Assembly (NCBI GenBank): GCA_963169295.1
Contig: CAUJDD010000025.1
Span: forward strand, 1-64,000
Direction: 5' to 3'
DNA from: UBA4416 sp020846025
GTDB taxonomy: Bacteria > Bacteroidota > Bacteroidia > B-17B0 > Aurantibacillaceae
Length of the DNA stretch: 64,000 bases
The notes under the pieces were generated by a model. It ran no database searches, was not told the origin of the DNA, and saw nothing but the letters and a program-made list of their open reading frames with translations. The translations under genes were made by a program, and so were the position numbers. Numbering within the stretch: position 1 is the first letter of the stretch; every line of letters starts with the position of its first letter. This document shows, piece by piece, positions 1 through 8,622 of the stretch.

Positions 1-24
1 TTTTTTAACTAACCCAATTGTAAT

Positions 25-1572
25 ATGAAAGTTGGAATTCCAGCAGAAGTGTCTCAAAATGAATTGAGAGTTGCTGCTACCCCTAAAACGGTGAAACGCT
101 TGCAAAAACAAGGCTTTGAAGTGTATATTCAAAAAGGTGCAGGTATTAAAGCTAATTTTTCTGATAAAGAATTTGAAGAAGCAGGAGCCAAACTGCTAGA
201 TACCGCCGTACAAATATACAGCCAATCCGACATTGTTTTAAAGGTAAAAGAACCTACAACTGATGAGGTTGCTTTAATGCATGAAGGCCTTGTGTTATTA
301 AGCTATTTATGGCCTGCACAAAATCAGGATTTACTTAAGGTATTAGCCGATAAAAAAGTAAACGCCATAGCCATGGATGCTATTCCTCGTATTTCAAGAG
401 CTCAAAAAATGGATGTACTTTCTAGTATGGCTAATATTGCAGGCTACAGAGCTGTAATTGAGGGTTCTTATTATTTTGGAAGATTTTTAAACGGACAAAT
501 AACCGCAGCTGGTAAGGTTGAGCCTGCTAAAGTATTAGTGATTGGGGCTGGTGTTGCAGGTTTAGCTTCTATTGGAGCTGCCAATTCTCTAGGAGCTATT
601 GTACGCGCTTTTGATACGCGTAAAGAAGTTGCAGAACAAATAGAATCAATGGGAGCCTCATTCTTGACTGTAGAGATTGATGAAGATGGTGCAACATCTT
701 CTGGTTACTCTAAAGAAATGAGTAAGGAATTTATAGAGGCAGAAATGAAATTGTTTTTAGAACAAGCTAAAGAAGTAGATATTGTTATCACAACTGCTCA
801 AATACCTGGTAAACCAGCACCTAAGTTGTGGTTAGATTACCACGTAGCTGCCATGAAACCTGGTTCGGTAGTGGTAGATTTAGCTGCTTCAACTGGTGGA
901 AACTGTGTGGCAACCAAAAATGGAGAAATTTGTACAACCCCTAATGGCGTAACCATAGTTGGTAAATTAAATCAATTGCCAACACAGGCATCGCAATTAT
1001 ATGGCAATAACTTATGTCATTTATTAGATGACATGGGTAAAGCCGAAAAATGGAAAATAGATATGGAAGATGCTGTAGTTTCAAGAGCTATGGTAACTTA
1101 CAATGGCAAAATTAATTGGCCACCAGCGCCTTTACAAGTAAGTCCAACAGCTGGTGGAGGTGCTAAAAAAGTAGCAGCTCCAAGTGCCGAAGAAATAAAA
1201 CAATCTGAAGAAGCGCAAGCCAAAAAAACAGCTACTACTACTTTAATTAGTTTGGCTGTTGTGGGCGCCTTGCTATTATTAGTTGGAGCATTTGCACCAC
1301 CGGCGTTTATTCAACATTTTACGGTGTTTGTATTAGCGGTATTTGTAGGATGGCAAGTAATTACCAATGTTTCGCACTCATTACACACACCATTAATGGC
1401 GGTTACTAATGCGATTAGTGGAATTATTATCGTAGGAGGATTATTACAAACTAAGAACGATGCTAGTAATATTATGACCATTTTAGCTTCCATAGCCATA
1501 TTAATAGCTAGTATTAATATTGTGGGTGGATTTGTGGTAACACATCGTATGCTAAAAATGTTCAAGAAATAA
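25..1572 (+). CDS. pntA: NAD(P) transhydrogenase subunit alpha (full length)
   Basis: Alpha subunit of the proton-translocating transhydrogenase, which uses the proton gradient to pass hydride from NADH to NADP+. The 515 residues contain the NAD-binding domain I with a Rossmann glycine motif near residues 172-180 (VIGAGVAGLAS), followed by an Ala/Lys-rich linker (about 375-402) and hydrophobic membrane segments of domain II from about 405 to 515. The length matches undivided E. coli-type PntA rather than the split alpha1/alpha2 form. The ATG lies 24 bp from the window edge, so its promoter is not visible. pntB follows after 51 bp and they very probably share a transcript. Identification is secure. 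Confidence 0.96.
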   Translation: MKVGIPAEVSQNELRVAATPKTVKRLQKQGFEVYIQKGAGIKANFSDKEFEEAGAKLLDTAVQIYSQSDIVLKVKEPTTDEVALMHEGLVLLSYLWPAQNQDLLKVLADKKVNAIAMDAIPRISRAQKMDVLSSMANIAGYRAVIEGSYYFGRFLNGQITAAGKVEPAKVLVIGAGVAGLASIGAANSLGAIVRAFDTRKEVAEQIESMGASFLTVEIDEDGATSSGYSKEMSKEFIEAEMKLFLEQAKEVDIVITTAQIPGKPAPKLWLDYHVAAMKPGSVVVDLAASTGGNCVATKNGEICTTPNGVTIVGKLNQLPTQASQLYGNNLCHLLDDMGKAEKWKIDMEDAVVSRAMVTYNGKINWPPAPLQVSPTAGGGAKKVAAPSAEEIKQSEEAQAKKTATTTLISLAVVGALLLLVGAFAPPAFIQHFTVFVLAVFVGWQVITNVSHSLHTPLMAVTNAISGIIIVGGLLQTKNDASNIMTILASIAILIASINIVGGFVVTHRMLKMFKK

Positions 1573-1623
1573 CCCATTGTAATTCGTTAATAAAGAAATA
1601 GTTAAACAAAATAATTAAAGTAT

Positions 1624-3024
1624 ATGTTTATAGTAAAAGAAATACAAACTGCCGCTTATTTATTCGCTAGTATCTTATTTATTTTAAGCTTAAGCGGCTT
1701 ATCCTCTCAAGAGTCGGCAAAACGTGGGGTGCTATATGGTATTGTGGGTATGATCATAGCCATTATAGCTACAGTTTTAGGACAAGGAGTTGAAGGGCAT
1801 GTTTACATAATTGGTGCTATTGCCATTGCCTCGGTCATTGGTATTATGTTGGCTCGAAAAGTGGAAATGACGGCCATGCCACAGCTAGTTGCCATCCTAC
1901 ATAGTTTTGTGGGTTTAGCAGCTGTATTAGTTGGTTATGGTTCTTATTTAGATCCCACCACACAAAATTTACATGGTGCTGAACATACCATTCATTTAGT
2001 AGAAGTATTTGCAGGCGTATTTATTGGGGCAATTACTTTTACAGGTTCTATCATTGCATGGGGAAAATTAGATGGAAAAGTACCTTCAAAACCATGGAGT
2101 TTTAGTGGTTTACAATTAATGAATTTAAGTTTATTAATAGTATGCATTGTTTTAGGGGTTATGTTTTGTGGCGCTGAAGGCACAAGCGGTATGTTATATC
2201 TAGGAATTATGACGGCTATTGCTTCATTTATAGGAGTGGTGTTAGTAATGGCAATAGGCGGTGGCGATATGCCAGTAGTGGTGTCTATGTTAAATTCTTA
2301 TTCTGGTTGGGCTGCATCGGCAGCTGGTTTTATGTTAGGCAACGACTTATTAATTGTAACTGGTGCCTTAGTAGGAAGCTCAGGTGCCATTTTATCTATG
2401 CACATGTGTCATGCCATGAATCGTTCGTTTTTCTCTGTAATATTTGCAAGTGGCTCAGGTAATGCAAAAGCAGGAGAGAAAAAAGCTATTGAAGGCGAAG
2501 TAACTTCATTAAATCATGAGGAAGTTGCTAACTTATTAAAAGAAGCAAAATCGGTAGTTATTGTTCCTGGCTACGGAATGGCAGTTGCAAAAGCTCAATA
2601 TCCTATTTATGAAATGGTACAAACTTTACGTAAAGCTGGTAAAAATGTACGATTTGCTATTCACCCAGTTGCAGGGCGCTTACCTGGGCACATGAATGTA
2701 TTACTAGCCGAAGCCAATGTACCTTATGATATTGTATTGGAGATGGATGAAATAAATGATGATATGCCAGATACCGACGTGGTAATGGTAATAGGTGCTA
2801 ATGATGTGGTAAACCCAAGTGCTCAAGATGATCCGGCAAGCTCTATTTATGGTATGCCAGTAATTGAAGCATGGAAAGCGGAAAAAGTGATTATTATGAA
2901 ACGCTCCATGAGTGCAGGTTACTCTGGAGAAGATAATCCGTTATTTTATAAACCAAATTCAGAAATGCTTTACGGCGATGCCAAAGCAAGTGTTGAAAAA
3001 TTACTTTCAAGCTTAAAAGGATAG
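1624..3024 (+). CDS. pntB: NAD(P) transhydrogenase subunit beta
   Basis: Beta subunit of the membrane transhydrogenase: the N-terminal half is hydrophobic (domain II, proton channel) and the C-terminal domain III binds NADP(H). The 466-residue protein has many membrane helices in residues 1-265 and then a soluble domain beginning near residue 300. That domain carries the NADP-site motif VPGYGMAVAKAQ and the downstream segments GRLPGHMN and GANDVVNP, which are typical of PntB. It partners with the pntA product immediately upstream. The following genes start 137 bp later and may be separate. Identification is secure. Confidence 0.96.
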   Translation: MFIVKEIQTAAYLFASILFILSLSGLSSQESAKRGVLYGIVGMIIAIIATVLGQGVEGHVYIIGAIAIASVIGIMLARKVEMTAMPQLVAILHSFVGLAAVLVGYGSYLDPTTQNLHGAEHTIHLVEVFAGVFIGAITFTGSIIAWGKLDGKVPSKPWSFSGLQLMNLSLLIVCIVLGVMFCGAEGTSGMLYLGIMTAIASFIGVVLVMAIGGGDMPVVVSMLNSYSGWAASAAGFMLGNDLLIVTGALVGSSGAILSMHMCHAMNRSFFSVIFASGSGNAKAGEKKAIEGEVTSLNHEEVANLLKEAKSVVIVPGYGMAVAKAQYPIYEMVQTLRKAGKNVRFAIHPVAGRLPGHMNVLLAEANVPYDIVLEMDEINDDMPDTDVVMVIGANDVVNPSAQDDPASSIYGMPVIEAWKAEKVIIMKRSMSAGYSGEDNPLFYKPNSEMLYGDAKASVEKLLSSLKG

Positions 3025-3161
3025 TATTAATCTTTAATACAGAATTTTAAAAGACTGATTTTCAATCTCATACCCTATTTTATTGAAATTTCAAGACATC
3101 TAGTGTAACCAATTTTTATTTAACTTACTCTAATAATTAAGTAACCAATAAATAAAAATTA

Positions 3162-3500
3162 ATGATACATGTTTCAATTTTAATTTTTGCTATTTCAGCA
3201 ATTTTAGGTTTAACTATCCTAATAAAATGGCTCACAAAAAAAACAGCTTCTAAGAAAGTGATTTACTCACATGGAATAACGGCAGCAATTGCCTTAATAA
3301 TTTTAATAGTGTATGCTGTACAACATCCTAATGATTTTCCTAAGGCAAGTATAATTTTATTCATCATTGCTGCGCTTGGTGGTTCATATATGTTTACTAA
3401 TGATTTAAACGGAAAATATAATCCAATAGTTGTCGCAATAGTTCATGCTATACTCGCTGTTGCCGGATTTATAACCTTAATTGGCTTTGTGTTCTTATAA
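3162..3500 (+). CDS. small four-helix membrane protein, unknown function
   Basis: A 112-residue, almost entirely hydrophobic protein. I see about four membrane segments (residues 4-23, 34-53, 62-80 and 88-110) separated by short polar loops, including a Lys-rich loop at 24-33. There are no conserved catalytic or metal-binding motifs, and I do not recognise a named family. It starts with ATG and is followed 34 bp later by a DUF2231-type membrane protein and then a cytochrome c lipoprotein. All three are on the same strand, so a shared role at the inner membrane is plausible but only inferred from position. Confidence 0.7.
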   Translation: MIHVSILIFAISAILGLTILIKWLTKKTASKKVIYSHGITAAIALIILIVYAVQHPNDFPKASIILFIIAALGGSYMFTNDLNGKYNPIVVAIVHAILAVAGFITLIGFVFL

Positions 3501-3534
3501 GAATTCCAATAATATTCATCATTAATACATCATT

Positions 3535-3966
3535 ATGAAATTTTTAGGGCATCCAATTCATATTATTTTAGTTCATTTTCCATCTGCATTATTTCCGCTA
3601 TCGGTATTTTTATCGTATTTGGCTAGAATATATGAAATCGAACAATTTACTATTACCGCTGTTTATATGCTTATAGCTGGAGTTGTGATGGGTTGGCTTG
3701 CAGGAATTACAGGTTTAATAGATTTGGTAGTAGTAGCTGAGAACAAACCACATTCATTAAAAAAAGCTTTGTGGCATGGAGGTATTAATATAGTTGTATT
3801 ATTAATCTTCACCGTATTTGCTTTTATGCATTACAAAAAATTACCAACAGTAGAAATAGACAATAATTTCAAATTAATAATCAAAACTATTGCAGTAGTT
3901 ACTTTGATGATAGGAAATTTTTTAGGAGCCGAACTTATTTTAAAAGATAAAGTACTAGAAAAATAA
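3535..3966 (+). CDS. DUF2231-like membrane protein
   Basis: A 143-residue membrane protein. The N-terminal motif GHPIHIILVHFPSALFPLS resembles the HP-IHP-LVHFP signature of DUF2231 proteins, whose conserved histidines are thought to bind heme or metal. About four helices are visible, with a further histidine in the second half (LWHGG near residue 80). Family members often sit beside cytochromes, and here a c-type cytochrome lipoprotein follows after 34 bp, which fits a redox role at the membrane. The family match is by motif only; the function is unknown. Confidence 0.75.
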   Translation: MKFLGHPIHIILVHFPSALFPLSVFLSYLARIYEIEQFTITAVYMLIAGVVMGWLAGITGLIDLVVVAENKPHSLKKALWHGGINIVVLLIFTVFAFMHYKKLPTVEIDNNFKLIIKTIAVVTLMIGNFLGAELILKDKVLEK

Positions 3967-4000
3967 CCCAATACATATAAACCCTAAATAACACTAAACT

Positions 4001-4348
4001 ATGAAACAATTATTTTTTATGGCGTTTGTTACTTCAATAATAGTAGCAGCATGTAAAACAAAAAAATCAACTACCACTAGTGCAGATAATATAAATTATG
4101 ATGCACAACTAACCGGCATTAAAGATAAATTTCCAGATGCAACTATTGAAGAATTAAAAACTGGGAACGCCGTTTATTCGGGAGCTTGCACCAGATGTCA
4201 TGGTAAAAAAGATGTAACTAAATATACCGATGAAAAATTAATTCAAGTAATTGAAAACATGTCGAAAAAGGCAAAAATTACAGAACAAGAAAAACAATCG
4301 CTTATAAAATTTGCTTATGGTGTTAGAGCGGTAAGCGCTTCTAAATAG
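4001..4348 (+). CDS. cytochrome c-like lipoprotein
   Basis: A 115-residue exported lipoprotein with one heme site. The first 18 residues form a lipoprotein signal peptide ending in the lipobox IVAAC (Cys18). A CxxCH heme-attachment motif lies at residues 63-67 (C63, C66, H67). A Met in the C-terminal half (VIENMSKK) could be the second axial ligand. It probably sits in the periplasm, anchored to a membrane, and carries single electrons. It closes the small cluster downstream of pntAB. The partner oxidase is not in the window. Confidence 0.85.
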   Translation: MKQLFFMAFVTSIIVAACKTKKSTTTSADNINYDAQLTGIKDKFPDATIEELKTGNAVYSGACTRCHGKKDVTKYTDEKLIQVIENMSKKAKITEQEKQSLIKFAYGVRAVSASK

Positions 4349-4387
4349 ATAAAAGGCACTATATTTTATATTTTTCAATATATTTAT

Positions 4388-5044
4388 ATGATGACATCTA
4401 TTAAAAATTTTGAACACTATACGGATTTGGAATTAATACAAAGCGTATTAAAAGGTGAACAAAAATTATACGAACTACTTATTCGTAGAAATAATCCTTA
4501 TTTATATAAAATAGGACGCATGTATAATTTTAACCACCATGACACAGAAGACTTAATGCAAGAAACTTTTATAAATGCCTTTTACAATCTTAGTAAGTTC
4601 GAACATAAATCTTCATTTAAAACCTGGATAACAAAAATAATGCTCAATCATTGTTTTCATAAAAAGCAAAAATTGAGTTATCAAAAAGAAAGCCCAACCG
4701 AACAATTACATGAACAAAAAGCACCTGTGTTTCAACAAGCCAGCCAACTAGAAAACCATATTATGAATAAAGAACTAGGTCGAATTATTGAACAACTACT
4801 TAGAAACTTACCCGAAGAAAACCGTTTGGTATTTGCAATGAGGGAGTTAAATGGATTAAGTACTTCGGAAACAGCCGATGTTCTTGGTATTACGGAGGCA
4901 AATGTTAAAACACGATTGTCTCGCACTAAGGATATGCTACGACTAGAAATAGAAAAAATTTATGCTCCAGAAGAAATATATGAATTTAACTTAGTGTACT
5001 GTGATAGAATTGTAGAACGTGTTATGACCCAACTATTAAAATAA
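4388..5044 (+). CDS. ECF-type RNA polymerase sigma factor
   Basis: A 218-residue sigma-70 family factor. Region 2 is recognisable around residues 14-85 (including DTEDLMQETFINAF and FKTWITKIMLN). Region 4 lies around residues 125-180 with the helix-turn-helix segment LNGLSTSETADVLGIT and the following VKTRLSRTK. Region 3 is missing, as in ECF factors. A roughly 30-residue tail follows region 4. No anti-sigma gene is adjacent. The stop codon directly touches the folE start codon with no spacer, so the two are likely translated from one mRNA. An ATG three bases downstream of the chosen one is an equally possible start. Confidence 0.9.
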   Translation: MMTSIKNFEHYTDLELIQSVLKGEQKLYELLIRRNNPYLYKIGRMYNFNHHDTEDLMQETFINAFYNLSKFEHKSSFKTWITKIMLNHCFHKKQKLSYQKESPTEQLHEQKAPVFQQASQLENHIMNKELGRIIEQLLRNLPEENRLVFAMRELNGLSTSETADVLGITEANVKTRLSRTKDMLRLEIEKIYAPEEIYEFNLVYCDRIVERVMTQLLK

Positions 5045-5698
5045 ATGAATATGGAAAAAATAAGAAAAGGAGTGTGCTTAAAACCAAATACTAAAAACCT
5101 TGACACACCGCTTCGTGCAGACGCTTTTAGATTAAGCGATGAGCATAAAATCCAGATCATTGAAAAACATTTTTTTGAAATTATGACCACATTAGGTCTA
5201 GATATGAATGATGATAGTCTAAAGGATACTCCATTGCGTGTGGCTAAAATGTATGTACAAGAAGCATTTAGTGGTTTAAATCCTAGGAATAAACCTAGTA
5301 TCACTTTGTTTGATAATAAATATCAATACGGAAAAATGCTTATTGAGAAAGACATCACCTTGTATTCTCACTGCGAACATCACTTTGTTCCTATTTATGG
5401 AAAAGTTCATGTAGCCTATATACCAAACGAAAAAGTAGTAGGTTTATCTAAGATTAATAGACTCATACAATATTATGCACAACGGCCTCAAGTTCAAGAA
5501 CGTTTAACTAACCAAATTTTAAACGGACTTATAGAAGCTTTAGAAAGTGAAGATGTTGCCGTAATTGTAGAGGCAACTCACATGTGTGTATGCTCACGCG
5601 GTGTAAAAGACACAAAAAGCAGTACAATTACTTATGGTTTTTCTGGTAAATTTGAAGAATTAGACACTAAACAAGAATTTTTACTCTTATTAAAATAA
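5045..5698 (+). CDS. folE: GTP cyclohydrolase I
   Basis: Converts GTP to 7,8-dihydroneopterin triphosphate, the first step of tetrahydrofolate or pterin synthesis. The 217-residue protein carries the family zinc and active-site motifs HCEHHFVPIYGKVHVAYIP and THMCVCSRGVK, plus GLSKINRL and the C-terminal TITYGFSG region. Length is normal for type I FolE. It begins at the base after the upstream sigma-factor stop codon; a second ATG two codons later is an alternative start. A folB gene for a later pathway step lies far away at 55.5 kb. Confidence 0.96.
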   Translation: MNMEKIRKGVCLKPNTKNLDTPLRADAFRLSDEHKIQIIEKHFFEIMTTLGLDMNDDSLKDTPLRVAKMYVQEAFSGLNPRNKPSITLFDNKYQYGKMLIEKDITLYSHCEHHFVPIYGKVHVAYIPNEKVVGLSKINRLIQYYAQRPQVQERLTNQILNGLIEALESEDVAVIVEATHMCVCSRGVKDTKSSTITYGFSGKFEELDTKQEFLLLLK

Positions 5699-5756
5699 AT
5701 TTCATCTACAGTTTAAGCTAACATTTTATTTTCAATCAATAATAACAAATCTTAAC

Positions 5757-5787
5757 TTGTTATTTTTTCTTTATTGACTTAACTTTG
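5757..5787 (+). promoter_or_regulatory. Bacteroidota-type promoter in the folE-GreA/Rnk gap
   Basis: TTG at 5757-5759, a 20-bp spacer, then TAACTTTG at 5780-5787, which fits the Bacteroidota sigma-A consensus TTTG...TAnnTTTG. Transcription would start near 5793 and run through the structured segment that follows. It may serve a small RNA, the leader of the downstream gene, or both. Confidence 0.65.
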
Positions 5788-5792
5788 CGTAA

Positions 5793-5932
5793 ATTATAAT
5801 GAATCTGTTATCTCATATATTTACATTCATATTACCAAATCATCAAGTTTGGATAAAAAGACTTTTTTTATCTTCAAGTAATAAAGTCTTTGTGAGATAA
5901 TCCCCGTTGATATTAACCATACGGGGAATTTT
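5793..5932 (+). ncRNA. candidate structured RNA (small RNA or mRNA leader)
   Basis: This is the only gap over 300 bp in the window (5699-6037). After the promoter the RNA can form an 8-bp closing stem (TTATCTCA 5808-5815 with TGAGATAA 5893-5900). That stem encloses a short hairpin (CCAAA 5835-5839 with TTTGG 5848-5852) and a perfect 9-bp hairpin (AAAGACTTT 5857-5865 with AAAGTCTTT 5883-5891). A terminator-like hairpin follows at 5902-5926. No convincing reading frame is present. The fold was made by eye. It may be a free-standing RNA or a regulatory leader of the GreA/Rnk-like gene. I cannot name a family; 6S RNA was considered but the branched shape does not clearly fit. Confidence 0.5.
5902..5932 (+). 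terminator. terminator-like hairpin ending the structured RNA
   Basis: CCCCGT (5902-5907) pairs with ACGGGG (5921-5926) around a 13-nt loop and is followed by AATTTT. This is the only GC-rich stem in an otherwise very AT-rich gap. The U-tract is short, so termination may be partial. Confidence 0.6.
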
Positions 5933-6037
5933 CCATTAATAAATTTATAGAATTATCAATTGCTTCGGTAAAATTGCAAGAAGGGATTGGTACATTTTCA
6001 TTTTTCAAAAAACATAAATAAAAAAACACTTAATACC

Positions 6038-6397
6038 ATGAAACCAATTATATCTGAAACAGTTTACAAAAAACTATTTGAATTACTTCATAAAGCCAAT
6101 AATCCAGAGGGTAAACAATTAGGCATTGAATTATCAAATGCACAAATAGTAAAAGATACAGAGTTTAATCAAGATATTGTAACTATCAATTCTACCGTTG
6201 AAGTTTTGGATGACACAAGAAACAAACCTATACGATTAAAGATTGTAATGCCAGAAGAAGCCGACTTAAGTCAGAAAAAAATTTCTGTATTTGCCCCAAT
6301 TAGTGTTGCATTATTGGGATTCAGAGAATCCTATGCATTTAATTGGATGTTACCTTCTGGTAACAAGAAACTTAAAATCTTGAAGGTTTTAAATTAA
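6038..6397 (+). CDS. GreA/GreB-Rnk family C-terminal domain protein
   Basis: A 119-residue protein from the ATG at 6038; a TTG at 5987 would add 17 residues without family likeness and was not used. Its C-terminal half resembles the FKBP-like domain of GreA/GreB and Rnk: VMPEEADLSQKKISVFAPIS, then VALLGFRES and a closing LPSGNKKLKILKV. It lacks the long N-terminal coiled coil of GreA, so it is more like Rnk-type polymerase-binding regulators that occupy the secondary channel. Its exact effect on transcription cannot be read from sequence. The upstream 245 bases hold a promoter and a strongly structured RNA. Confidence 0.8.
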   Translation: MKPIISETVYKKLFELLHKANNPEGKQLGIELSNAQIVKDTEFNQDIVTINSTVEVLDDTRNKPIRLKIVMPEEADLSQKKISVFAPISVALLGFRESYAFNWMLPSGNKKLKILKVLN

Positions 6398-6433
6398 TAG
6401 AAAATTTAAATTGAACTAGTTTTAAAGAATAAA

Positions 6434-6886
6434 TTACACTCCAAACTGAGTTAGATGATGATCAAGATGTTTGTAAAACATGTTATTCCATTCATTTTTT
6501 GTAAGTTTTCCAAAAGAATGAGATTCTTTACCATCAAAGTGTTTTTCACCTAACTCTTGTGTTTTTATAATATAAGTTTTTAATCTTGCCTTTTCGGTTT
6601 CAAAATCTTTATCGCTATTTATTATAAATTCAGGAGCCGTTCTAGAATTGTTTTTATACGGAGTACTATTTACTACAATATTTTTAACAAACAGTTTCAA
6701 AAGCCATTTTTTAAACGCGTTAGGCTTAGGATGTTTGTTATCGTAAACTAGTTCATACGTTACATTGCAATGTGCTAACATTTTTGCAACATCCATTGTA
6801 CCCCAACACGGTTTACTTTTGTTGTTTAAATTATCTATTCTTCTTAAAAGTTCAGTAGTGTCATTTATGTTAAATACATTTTTCAT
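6434..6886 (-). CDS. DUF1569 (DinB-like) protein
   Basis: A 150-residue soluble protein. The segment KPCWGTMDVAKMLAHCNVTY and the C-terminal HLDHHLTQFG match the layout of DUF1569/DinB-like four-helix proteins, in which histidines of helix 2 and the C-terminal helix may bind a metal. Substrate unknown; relatives include thiol transferases and uncharacterised stress proteins. It lies alone, convergent with the GreA/Rnk-like gene and 67 bp downstream of the porin gene on the same strand. Unrelated in sequence to the second DinB-like protein at 19 kb. Confidence 0.75.
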   Translation of the reverse strand: MKNVFNINDTTELLRRIDNLNNKSKPCWGTMDVAKMLAHCNVTYELVYDNKHPKPNAFKKWLLKLFVKNIVVNSTPYKNNSRTAPEFIINSDKDFETEKARLKTYIIKTQELGEKHFDGKESHSFGKLTKNEWNNMFYKHLDHHLTQFGV

Positions 6887-6953
6887 TTGATAATAATATG
6901 TAAGTTAATTGATCAACAAATTTAATATTTATAATGGGTTTGAATCCTATAAT

Positions 6954-8213
6954 TTAAAAATAACTACTCACTCCAAACTGTAATGCTGCAGTACGAACAG
7001 ATGGATTACCCAGTATATCATGTCTCCATTCATATCTATAATTAAAACGAATCACTGTTTGTGTAGTAAGACGTAAAGATAAACCAGGTACAATGGCAAA
7101 TATATCATCGGCAATATTTCCACCTGTCTCATTAAATGTGCCTACATTCCAATCAACGTATTCTGCTCTTATGGCAAAATTTAGGCTTGAACGCTCAAAC
7201 CCAAAAAAAGTTTTCTGCAAAATTGGTTGAACGATATCAATAAATCCACCATATTGTTTCTTTCCATATTGTTGGGTGTAGGTGTCTGGTACATCTACTA
7301 AAGTCCAAACAAATTCAGTATTAATTGTTGTACTAATTTTAGGTAAAACGGCATTAAAATCAATTGCAAAAACATCGGCTCTTCTTTTTTTATCTAACTT
7401 TATACCATCTACCTCAAATTTATTATAAACACCTCCCATATACGACACACCAAGCTCTCCTACTTTCTTTATTCTAAATGAAGTTTTAATTGTTGAAATT
7501 GGTTCACCATTAAAACTTTCCTCAAAACGATTAGGGTCAAATTTAGTAGCAGGTAGAAAAGTTTTGTTTTCTGAATTTCCTATAATCTGATCATTAAACC
7601 CATTAGTTAAATAAATCTCATAAGACCAAACATAATTTGGTTTGTATGTCTTTCCAAAGAATCCAAATCCGACATTACTAAATGTTGCCGGTAATAATTG
7701 AGTAGCTGAGATTGGTCTATCTATAAACTCCCATTTTGGTCCATCATGGTTTTGGTTAAACGAACCAATAGGATTCATGATAATACCACCACGAAAATTA
7801 ATTAAATGATGAAATTGAATATCTAAAGCGGCAAATTCAATATTTATTTCTTTAGTTCCACCTTCAAATTCTAATTCTGATAAAAACTTAATTTTTCGGT
7901 GAACTGAAGAAGATAAGAACAAGGTCATTCTTCGCATTTGAAAAGCAAAACCATCCGTTATGCCATCAGTTACTTTATATTCGGTATTCGCTTCTGCATA
8001 ACCGCCAATCGCAATTGGGATTTTTCCATATTTTAAAAATGGACGATTATAAACAGCATCCATATTTAAAGATAACTGAGTGGTATCTTGTTTTGTTCGG
8101 GTAATCTTTAATGAGTCGGATTGTCCGACTATTGTGTTATTTATAAAACATAATAACAATACACTAATTGCATTTTTAAAATTATAATTGGATATAAATG
8201 TTTTCATTATCAA
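6954..8213 (-). CDS. outer-membrane porin (phosphate-selective porin O/P-like)
   Basis: A 419-residue exported beta-barrel protein. An N-terminal signal peptide is visible (residues 1-30, ending near VGQ). The rest has alternating hydrophobic/aromatic strands and ends in an aromatic residue (SSYF), as barrels do. Segments such as GGYAEANTEYKV and the run RFNYRYEWRHDI are typical of porin O/P-type proteins. The start (ATG 8213, or 8207 two codons later) lies inside the end of the Rieske gene, so it is probably translationally coupled to it. It would provide outer-membrane passage for a substrate linked to the redox proteins; which one is unknown. Confidence 0.8.
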   Translation of the reverse strand: MIMKTFISNYNFKNAISVLLLCFINNTIVGQSDSLKITRTKQDTTQLSLNMDAVYNRPFLKYGKIPIAIGGYAEANTEYKVTDGITDGFAFQMRRMTLFLSSSVHRKIKFLSELEFEGGTKEINIEFAALDIQFHHLINFRGGIIMNPIGSFNQNHDGPKWEFIDRPISATQLLPATFSNVGFGFFGKTYKPNYVWSYEIYLTNGFNDQIIGNSENKTFLPATKFDPNRFEESFNGEPISTIKTSFRIKKVGELGVSYMGGVYNKFEVDGIKLDKKRRADVFAIDFNAVLPKISTTINTEFVWTLVDVPDTYTQQYGKKQYGGFIDIVQPILQKTFFGFERSSLNFAIRAEYVDWNVGTFNETGGNIADDIFAIVPGLSLRLTTQTVIRFNYRYEWRHDILGNPSVRTAALQFGVSSYF

Positions 8214-8622
8214 AAATTATGGGGTAAGATTGTAAATCAGTTTCAGCTGGCCCAGAAGTTACTTCACCTTTTAAATTAAATTCAGCACCATGACATGGGC
8301 AAACCATTGCAATATCGTAAGGCGTTAGTTCGCAGCCTTGATGTGTACATTTTAAAGAATAAGCATTAAATTGCTGTTCATTAACTCTATAAATTACAAT
8401 TGGAAAATCAATTTGTTCAGGCTTTATCACTATAAACTTTTTATAAATAGTTTGATTATTTTTTTGAACCAAAAATTCATTCTTCTTTAATGTTATTTTT
8501 CCTTGAATAAACTGAAAATTAGTTATTGGCTTAGTAATTTGGCAAGCCTGCACCAGCCAATATATTGGAAGTACTGTAATACAGGTTTTACAAGATGATT
8601 TAATAAATGATCGACGATTCAT
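8182..8622 (-). CDS. Rieske [2Fe-2S] lipoprotein
   Basis: A 146-residue Rieske protein. The cluster-binding boxes are CTHQGC at 92-97 and CPCH at 108-111, giving ligands C92, H94, C108 and H111 plus the disulfide pair C97/C110. The N-terminus has twin arginines (RRSFIKSS) ahead of a hydrophobic stretch and a lipobox-like VQAC (Cys27), so it is probably folded with its cluster, exported by Tat and then lipidated. No cytochrome b partner is encoded nearby, so it is not part of a bc1 complex. It overlaps the di-heme gene upstream by one base and the porin gene downstream, which indicates a three-gene operon. Confidence 0.9.
   Translation of the reverse strand: MNRRSFIKSSCKTCITVLPIYWLVQACQITKPITNFQFIQGKITLKKNEFLVQKNNQTIYKKFIVIKPEQIDFPIVIYRVNEQQFNAYSLKCTHQGCELTPYDIAMVCPCHGAEFNLKGEVTSGPAETDLQSYPIIFDNENIYIQL

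Noticed and set aside
5793..5932. 6S RNA as the identity of the structured RNA
   Set aside because: 6S RNA is a long single hairpin with a central open bubble. This segment has a branched interior with two separate hairpins and is shorter, so I left the family unnamed.
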